Part shown: one piece after another, positions 57,516-64,000 of the stretch | Layout of the letters: every line of letters starts with the position of its first letter | Position numbering within the stretch: the first letter of the stretch is position 1 | Source: Euborellia annulipes | Lineage: Eukaryota > Arthropoda > Insecta > Dermaptera > Anisolabididae | Length of the DNA: 64,000 bases | Assembly: GCA_023213315.1 (NCBI GenBank) | Contig: JAKCPI010028249.1 | Span: 1-64,000 of the forward strand | Direction: 5' to 3' | Position numbers and translations under genes: made by a program | Notes under the pieces: model-generated | The model's input: only the letters and a program-made list of their open reading frames with translations | What the model was told of the DNA's origin: nothing | The model's database searches: none

Positions 57516-57695
57516 CATGGGCGTAACTAGGGGGGGGGGGGGTGCCGAGGGGAGCATGCCCCCCCAGAAGGCTCGTGCCCCTCTCCCAGAAAGCTCCCTG
57601 CCCAAGAAAAATTGAGAAAATATGGGGCTTTCTAGGCCCTCCGGAGGATAACTGGTCCCATGCCCTCCCAGCCAAATTCTCTAGTTACGCCCATG
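57516..57695 (+). mobile_element. hAT-type MITE, composite right copy
   Basis: The ends are CATGGGCGTAACTAG and CTAGTTACGCCCATG. The interior AAAATTGAGAAAATATGGGG matches the left copy. Confidence 0.85.
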
Positions 57696-57703
57696 GTTGT
57701 TCA

Positions 57704-58369
57704 GTATTTATATTTTTAATAAATATTTAATACAAAATGTGGTCTATGATTAAAAATTTTTATCTATTACTTTTAAAATTTTGTCAAAAACTGTGTAAAA
57801 AATTGTTGGCGTGAAGACCACAATAGCCATTTACATACTAAAAAAAACTTTAAGGGTGGGGCCGTAATATTATGCAGCCCCGGGCCCAGTCAAGTCTGTC
57901 TGCGGTCCTGTACATAGGGTAAGAGAAAGTAAAAAAATATTCTAATAATATTCTCTTTTTCAAATATTGTTTTTTTTATTAATGATGAATGATTTTTTTT
58001 ATAACTATCGATAGTAGAGTTTATTAAAAGTAAACAAACAGATAAAAATTGATTTTTCATAAGTTTAGTTCTCCTAGAAATAAATTAGGTCAATAGAACA
58101 AAAAAAAAAAAAAAACGAAATTAGTTTAAAAAAATAGTATGAAGGAAGAAAAAAGCAAGGAGAAAAAAAATGTCTCAAGATCATGGACCATGACGTTAAG
58201 GAAATTAACCTAATACATAAACAAACAGGCCGATTGGCAATCGGCCAAAAGGACTTAAGGGCTGTCATGCCAGGAAATCAGATGCTCTCTGAGATACACA
58301 CAGAGATCCATCTCAAAAACACTTCTTTTGTTTAAGCTATTCCTTATCTGTTTCGATATGTTTGAAAAA
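57704..58369. other. Noncoding stretch
   Basis: It contains an F1-type GGTAAGAGAAAGTAAAAA end at about 57918-57935. Nothing else was recognised. Confidence 0.4.
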
Positions 58370-59375
58370 ATTCGAGTTCTAGTACCTTACTGATGTACTT
58401 TTTTTAGTTTTTTACGATTTTCTTGAAATTGACATGAACGATTTCTTTCAAATTTATACTTCTTCCTGTAAAGAAAACAAATTATATTACTAGGTCTCAT
58501 CTTTGGGAAATTTTGAGTACTAGTACTTTACCCATGGGCGTCCGCAGGGGGGGGCAACCAGGCACTTGCCCCCCCCCCTGGAAAATTAAAATGATACAAA
58601 AAAATGTATAAAACAAAAAAAAATACAAAAAAACCTTTCACAGTATACATCCACCTTGCCGCGGTGAGAAAGCTTTAAATACTAAGAGATGTATAACATT
58701 ATTAATATCAAAATACGTTTTTTTTAACTTATCTGGAAGTGACTTGCCCCCCCCCCTGCAAAAAATCCTGCGGACGCCCTTGACTTTACCGGTGTACTTT
58801 TTTAGTTTTTTTTTCCACTTTCCTCAAAATTTTCTTTACCGATCTCTTTCAGATTTTAAATATTTCCTATTTACCTTATAAAAAACAAATTACGATTAAT
58901 CTCGTCTTTGGGAAACCCCGCATATTAGTACTTTACTGATGTACTTTTTTAGTTTTTCTAATTTTTTCAAAAATTCGCTTTGATATATTTGAAATTTTAA
59001 GTACCAATATGAAATTAAGCTAGATTTCGTCCTTGGGATACTTTGAGTACTATTACTTTACTTATTTTTTTTCAAATTTATCACAAGAAAAAACCACCTC
59101 CAGCTCGGTCATCCTGGAACTATAATTTTATATAAATATAAATGATCAACCAATTGTCACACACTTGTATTTAATTTGTATTTGTATACTTTATTTACCC
59201 ACTCATTTTTGTAAACAATTTTTGTAATTGAATATTAATTTGAATTTATGGGCTTTGCCCGTTTGTAATAATAAATAAATAAATATATAATTTTTATCTT
59301 TCCTCCGCGGCCCAGATCCAATCAGCCCGCGGCCCAGATCCAATCAGCCCGCGGCCCACGGGTTCGGATACGCTG
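58370..59375 (+). mobile_element. hAT-like element with tandem F1-core units
   Basis: Three imperfect units contain AGTACTTTAC(T/C)GATGTACTTTTTTAG and TCTCGTCTTTGGGAAA. The right end is GGCCCACGGGTTCGGATACGCTG-like (up to 59375), preceded by a doubled GCGGCCCAGATCCAATCAGC. It has the mirrored arrangement of the 32.3-kb copy. No left end was found. Confidence 0.55.
58533..58782. mobile_element. hAT-type MITE
   Basis: The ends are CATGGGCGTCCGCAGG and CCTGCGGACGCCCTTG. Exact 8-bp TSDs ACTTTACC occupy 58525-58532 and 58783-58790. It is inserted in a tandem unit of the preceding element. Confidence 0.9.
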
Positions 59376-59828
59376 ATATAGATCATCTCTCACAATTTTA
59401 TCATTTTTTTGTAATAAAAGATTAAAACATGAGTTGTGAATGTCACCCAAACAGGCATAATTGGAAAATAAATCTTAAAATACACAAATTTTTCCTCCTC
59501 TTTTGCGTTTCATGTCCGATCTCAGACTTCGCCTAAATCATGTTTTTTCTTTCAAACATATTAAATCTTTTTTGATCAATAAATTTGTGAGTTTCTTTTT
59601 CCAATGGTAGGATTAACGACGGGCTTCTCAGAAAGTGTTGTACCAAAGCCTCACAGTTGATTAGTTGTCAACAAGACTTTTGAAAAAAAAAAAAAAAGTT
59701 ATTAGTTTTCAATAAAGTTTTAAGAACCAAGTAAGTTGTAAGGGCAATTTGATTTAATCCATTACATTTTTATTCTCGTTTCTTTTTCTTCAAACCGTGT
59801 TTTGTTTTATTTTTCTAATCATACAATT
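59376..59828. other. AT-rich noncoding stretch
   Basis: Nothing was recognised. Confidence 0.35.
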
Positions 59829-59830
59829 TT

Positions 59831-59973
59831 TACTTTCTCTTACCTCTATATATATGTTAATATATATAGAGAGAGAAAGTATTGGTTTCATGTCAAAAAT
59901 TCGATGTCGAGATTTTGATGGATCTTCACGTTTTGAGGTCCCCTGAATCCAAAAAAGTGGTTTTCGCGACATG

Positions 59974-60015
<42 letters not shown>

Positions 60016-60525
60016 GTGTCTGTCTGTGAACAAAATATCTCAAGAACGAAAAGAGCTAGGAGGTTGAAATTTTATATTTAAGTTAGGCACCCCCCTGGGA
60101 CGTGACACGAAGCTTTTCAACAAAATTGGCCAAAAAGTACTAGTACTTTACTGATGCACTTTTTCAGTTTTTTTCGATTTTCTCAAAATTTGCTCCAACG
60201 ATTTTTTTTAAAATTCAAAAATCAATTATTTTTTAGATTCCTTATAAAATGTATATTCTCATTTTGTCATTGAAATCTTCTGAAGACCACTTTACTCTTG
60301 TGCTTCATAGGAAAGATAGGAGAAATGGTTGCCATGGTAACAAAATATAAATATTTTCCCATACTTATAAATTTTACATCTTAAAATCCAATGTACCCTA
60401 CTGTCGGAAACTAAATACATGTCGACACAAAAATCTGGTGTGACAAGCACAGAACACAACTTTCGATTACCGAAGGTAAGAGAAAGTTGTGTGCTGTGCG
60501 CCAGTCACACCAGATTTTTTATTTA
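59831..60525 (+). repeat. F1 repeat, reference full copy
   Basis: It is the most complete copy. In order: short hairpin end (TACTTTCTCTTACC ... AGAGAGAAAGTATTGG), ATTCGATGTCGAGATTTTGA, a (TCTG)n tract at 59966-60027, AAGAACGAAAAGAGCTAGGA, AGTACTAGTACTTTACTGAT, CTTCTGAAGACCACTTTAC, GGTTGCCATGGTAACAAAAT, then the long hairpin end (GGTGTGACAAGCACAGAACA ... GTTGTGTGCTGTGCG ... CACACCAGAT). No coding capacity. Confidence 0.9.
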
Positions 60526-60659
60526 GACTTGTGTATTTTATTGAACTCACCTTAATGTTTTCAAATTAGTGAGGTCAATCCCTTGAATCTCTCTCTGTCT
60601 TTTCTAGTCAAGGCAATGTCTTACTAACCCTTGCATTAAAGCCTTGACATCTAATCACA

Positions 60660-60945
60660 AAATCATTACCGTGGCTTTCGTACATACGACCATCATCCGG
60701 GCTGAAGCGTGTCAACAAAATTCCTCAAAATGTCGAATGGCACAATCGTATAAATTATTTATTGCCATTTCATAATGACCAACAGGCTATGCGAGTCAAG
60801 GTTAGATCGCATAGCCTGTTGGTCCTTATGAAATGGCAATAAATAATTTATACGATTGTGCCATTCGACATTTTGGGGAATTTTGTTGACACGCTTCAGC
60901 CCGGATGATGGTCGTATATCTGACCGAAACCTCGGCTTTAAGTGA
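60660..60945. repeat. Foldback with arms of about 130 bases
   Basis: The arms are almost identical: AATTATTTATTGCCATTTCA mirrors TGAAATGGCAATAAATAATT. The spacer is about 17 bases. Outer parts contain CCCGGATGATGGTCGTAT and ACCGAAACCTCGGC, a degenerate hammerhead-like unit (CGGATGA instead of CTGATGA). Confidence 0.85.
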
Positions 60946-61124
60946 TTATTAAAGGAAATAAACCTAGCTACAATCGCTCTTTTCCTTCTTCCTTACTACA
61001 AGATCTACTCAGCTATCCACCTCACTCTAATAAAATTTTAAAAATTAATACTTAAAAATTTGATTTATATTTATATTCTGGCAAACAAGTAAAGAATGCG
61101 CCTTTAAATTACCGAAATTAAGAA

Positions 61125-61205
61125 AAAATTGTGTGCTGTGCGACCAGTCACACCAGATTACCCCCCCCCCCCCCCCCCCGAGAAACACCTCTGGATCCGC
61201 CCTTG
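61125..61205. repeat. F1 end joined to a hAT-like end
   Basis: TTGTGTGCTGTGCGACCAGTC and ACACCAGATTA (F1) run directly into poly-C and CTCTGGATCCGCCCTTG, a hAT-type right end. Confidence 0.45.
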
Positions 61206-61540
61206 TCTCCGAATCTGTAGCTCTGTACAGAGGATTAGTTGCAATAAATTCTACCAAAAACAAAATTTATTTTACTTTACACCTTATAACAACAAAAGGT
61301 ATTTCGAGTAAACGTCCTATTTAAATTCTAACTTGTTTATTTATTTTTTTTTTTTTTGGAAATTTTTAAATTTTTGTTAAAAAATTAATTTGATTTAATT
61401 AATTATTTTAACTAGATAGAGAGAGCTTTGTTTTAAAAAGAGAATTTTTTCAACCAATCCTCACATAGACTGTTCATTAGCCAGTCAATATATCCTTTAA
61501 GTTAGAAAAATTGCGAGATGTGTTTGGGCAAAATTGCACC
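61206..61540. other. AT-rich noncoding stretch
   Basis: Nothing was recognised. Confidence 0.3.
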
Positions 61541-61612
61541 CCCTGGAGTCGAACCAGGACCTCCACGCTTTCGAGGCGGATCCTAGGTCGCCGGCCGAAT
61601 TATTATTTTAAA
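61541..61612 (-). repeat. tRNA-like SINE head or tRNA relic
   Basis: The minus strand has CCGCCTCGAAAGCGTGG followed by GGTCCTGGTTCGACTCCAGG, a good T-arm/B box. The 5' half lacks a clear acceptor and D arm, so it is not a functional tRNA. A homologue lies at 38402-38470. Confidence 0.45.
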
Positions 61613-62734
61613 TTTTATTATTTATTTTAATTTTAGTAAATAAAACAAATAAATAATAATGTGTGGGGCTGAAAGGCGGGACCCATCAGCCGGAAATAAA
61701 TTTAAAATAAATAAATAAATAAAATTTATAGATGCTAAGTAGACACAATTTCAAGCCGAAGAAAATAAATCTTCAAATATTTATACCGGTACTTTTATTA
61801 ATTAAATGATGAGGTATATTTTATAAAGATTTAGAATTAAAAGAAGTTTCTTCATTACACGGCTAGGTTGGTTGTTTAACCATTTGACCATGGTTGAAGA
61901 AACCAGTCCATAAAAAGAAAATTAATATAGGAAATAAACCTTCACTCGCCTATATTTATATTACAGTATAAACTGCTTATAAAGCCTTTTTTAGGGCTAA
62001 AGAACTTTTATTAAAAAGAATATCTTTAATAAGTAAAGGATTTTTCGTGCCGGATAAAATTGAAAACTCCCTGAATAGAGGATTTTCCATACACCTTTTA
62101 TATCTTTTTTTTTTCCTAAATCATAGTTTATTTATAAGTTTTAAGGAATTTTTTAAAACGATATAATATTAAAAAAAAGCAAGCTTGCTTTTGATCTTGA
62201 TTTAAGTTTTTCTCTCAAGACTAACTACGTAAGGGCTGATCGGAGGTAAGCAAACACTTGATAGCGCCTGGTTCTTTGCCACGGATAATTTCACAAGACT
62301 CTGGACATCGTCTATCTTCTCTCTTAGAGTACGATACAACAACAACAACAAAAAAGGACACAACTCAATATATTGTCTCTTTCTAAGTTGGAAGTTTTTC
62401 TCTTTCTCAAGAAAGGGCAAATAAGAAGAAAACAGATTTGTTGCAAAATTGAATAAAATCCTTTGGACAATGAGAAAAAATATTAAAGAGCAAAAAAAAA
62501 AGAATTTATTTAATTTCTTTTAAAGGAATCAAAGACATAAAAAGTCTTAAACTGACTAACAGCGGTTTGTTTAAAATATAACATCTTTAGGACGTCCATT
62601 GTTTAAAATGATCAAGTGCAAAGTAAATCGCATCTCCCTGTCTCTTGGTTTGTAATTTTGTATTTTGTGTTTCTACTGAGTAGCGACAAAATTTTAAAAT
62701 ATTTATTTCAGTAAATATTGAAGGCAGATATCCA
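61613..62734. other. AT-rich noncoding stretch
   Basis: Nothing was recognised. A 72-codon minus ORF (62202-62420) has no known motif. Confidence 0.35.
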
Positions 62735-63152
62735 CCCGTTGGAGAAAAGTTCATACGTCTCCACTTGAGCTACATCAAGAAAGTAGTCTTTAGAAGATTT
62801 CAACGGGAAAATAAGAATATACATTATAAAGAGCATCTAAAAAATTGTTGATTTATGAATTTAAAAAAAAATCGTTGCAACGAATTTTGAGAAAATCGAC
62901 AAAAACTAAAAAAATTACATCAGTAAAGTACTAGTACTTTTTGGCCGATTTTATTTAAAAGCTTGTTTACACGAGTTCGGGGGGTGCATAACTTAAATAT
63001 AAAATTTCAACCACCTAGCTCATTTCCATCATGGTTAAAAATGTCCACATACACACACACAAGCCTATATCCATCAAAATCTCGACATCGAACTTTTGAC
63101 ATGATCGCAATACTTTCTATATATTTCATATATAGGGTAAGAGAAAGTAAAA
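62735..63152 (-). repeat. F1 repeat, head-truncated copy
   Basis: AGTCTTTAGAAGATTTCAAC to GGGTAAGAGAAAGTAAAAA, including CAGTAAAGTACTAGTACTTT and a CA tract at 63047-63062. Confidence 0.8.
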
Positions 63153-63294
63153 ATATAAAATCTAAGTTTGAAATCAAGAAGTTATTTTATTATATTAAAA
63201 CAATGTTTTTTTTTTTTTTATTGATCGGATGTTTTCAATTCGAGGAAAATAATAATATAATTTTTTTTAATTTTATTGCTTTTTTAATTGATTC

Positions 63295-63420
63295 CTAGAA
63301 GGCGTGACGTCAGAGTGGATTGTCGACTTGCAGACAGCAAACCGGTTTTGTGCTCAAGAGAGATGATCTTCTCTCTCGCTCGCACTCACAGTTTTCCCTC
63401 TCTTTTTACTCGATCAATAA
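63295..63420. promoter_or_regulatory. CpG-containing segment with CRE octamer
   Basis: A short non-repetitive island contains TGACGTCA near 63304 and a run of pyrimidine-rich and CpG-containing sequence. It resembles the 53.7 kb candidate promoter in composition. No start site or exon could be assigned. Confidence 0.2.
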
Positions 63421-63505
63421 ATCTAAGGGAAAGAAAATCAATACATCTTAAATGATTCTCGTTCTTTAGGGAATATTATTTCTACTATTTTAAATATATT
63501 GAATT

Positions 63506-63800
63506 TTTACTTTCTCTTACCTTATATTATTTTATTTACTGTTCGTTTGATGTTGCTATAAATGATTCGTTGTTTTGTATGCCCTATTAAATCATAAGAG
63601 AGATGTTGATATTAAAATCAAGAGATTATTATGAATTTTAATCTAAAAATCTGGTGTGACTGGTCGGACAGCACACAACTTTCTCTTACCTTCGGTGATC
63701 AAAAGTTGTGTTCTGTGCTTGTCACACCAGATTTTTTTGTGTCGAGATATATTTAGTTTCCTCCAGTACGGTACATTTGAATTTGAAAAATTGATAAACT
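63506..63800 (-). repeat. F1 ends: short end, then long hairpin head
   Basis: TTTTTACTTTCTCTTACC occurs at 63506, then after about 110 bases the AAATCTGGTGTGACTGG hairpin head with TGTGTCGAGATATATTTAG. These are two partial copies. Confidence 0.65.
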
Positions 63801-64000
63801 ATTCGAGTTTAGGCCACTGGTCTAGTCGAATCTTATACTCAAATCTCGTTTTAATATTCTAAATTTTTATTATCTCGCATTTTATGTTTTTTTTCTCTTG
63901 TAACAAATTAAAAAATGATTTGTCTTTTAACTACATAAATAAAATTATTATTTAATCTTCTTTTCATTTGTATAAAGAACAAGCCAGCTTAAAGATACAT

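Larger units (their letters stand above)
55155..57695. mobile_element. Composite hAT block (two direct copies, shared outer TSD)
   Basis: Two homologous MITEs in the same orientation, at 55155-55314 and 57516-57695, bound 2.2 kb of sequence. The outer flanks are the exact octamer GTTGTTCA (55147-55154 and 57696-57703). The inner flanks differ: CTGGTCTT after copy 1 and GGGAGAGG before copy 2. This is the pattern expected if both copies and the DNA between them inserted together. Confidence 0.7.

Noticed and set aside
55155..57695. Composite block produced by ectopic recombination between two MITEs
   Set aside because: Recombination would mix flanks and not create a matching outer octamer; kept only as an alternative if the octamer is chance.
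61541..61612. Functional tRNA-Ser gene (CTCGAAA anticodon-like loop)
   Set aside because: Good T-arm, but no convincing acceptor stem or D-arm; a homologue at 38402 is equally incomplete.

Overview
The window is AT-rich, repeat-saturated nuclear DNA from an animal. The only confidently recognised protein-coding sequence is one exon of an invertebrate-type D2-like dopamine receptor (40229-40621, minus strand). Its transmembrane sequence and the large-intron, transposon-rich context suggest an arthropod, perhaps a chelicerate or crustacean. That placement is an inference. Nothing looks prokaryotic: there are no operons, ribosome binding sites or dense ORFs.

Layout. The receptor exon carries the N-terminus, TM1 and TM2, then stops at a consensus splice donor. 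No later exon was recognised in 1-40228, so most of that stretch is probably a single first coding intron longer than 40 kb. Upstream of the exon is a CpG-containing leader (about 40622-40960). Further upstream on the same strand, at 53466-53760, is a promoter-like segment: a CRE octamer, an Inr-like hexamer and a consensus splice donor. It could be an upstream noncoding exon of this or another gene.

Everything else recognisable is mobile or repetitive DNA. (1) Family F1, about 600-700 bp, has hairpin ends and is present in at least a dozen complete or partial copies. (2) hAT-type nonautonomous elements have TIRs starting CA(T/G)NGGCG and 8-bp target-site duplications (TSDs), several of them exact. 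(3) Two tRNA-headed SINE families and one 5S-rRNA-headed SINE share a common 3' motif. (4) Foldback units carry a CTGANGA ... GAAAC motif at constant spacing that resembles a hammerhead ribozyme core; they may be Penelope-like. (5) Family F2 contains tandem CRE (TGACGTCA) units. (6) There are pogo-like and mariner-like MITEs. (7) Three sites hold non-LTR retrotransposon 3' relics, with decayed RNase-H/CCHC or RT C-terminal sequence.

The most informative structures are nested. At 55155-57695 two direct hAT copies flank 2.2 kb, and only the outer ends share an exact 8-bp TSD, which suggests the whole block moved as one composite unit. At 51350-52285 a SINE is split by a foldback (11-bp TSD) and a hAT element (8-bp TSD). 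At 3480-5345 a LINE relic is split by a hAT that itself contains further insertions. Two low-complexity blocks (45441-45904 and 53948-54290) look unusual enough to suspect assembly or sequencing problems.
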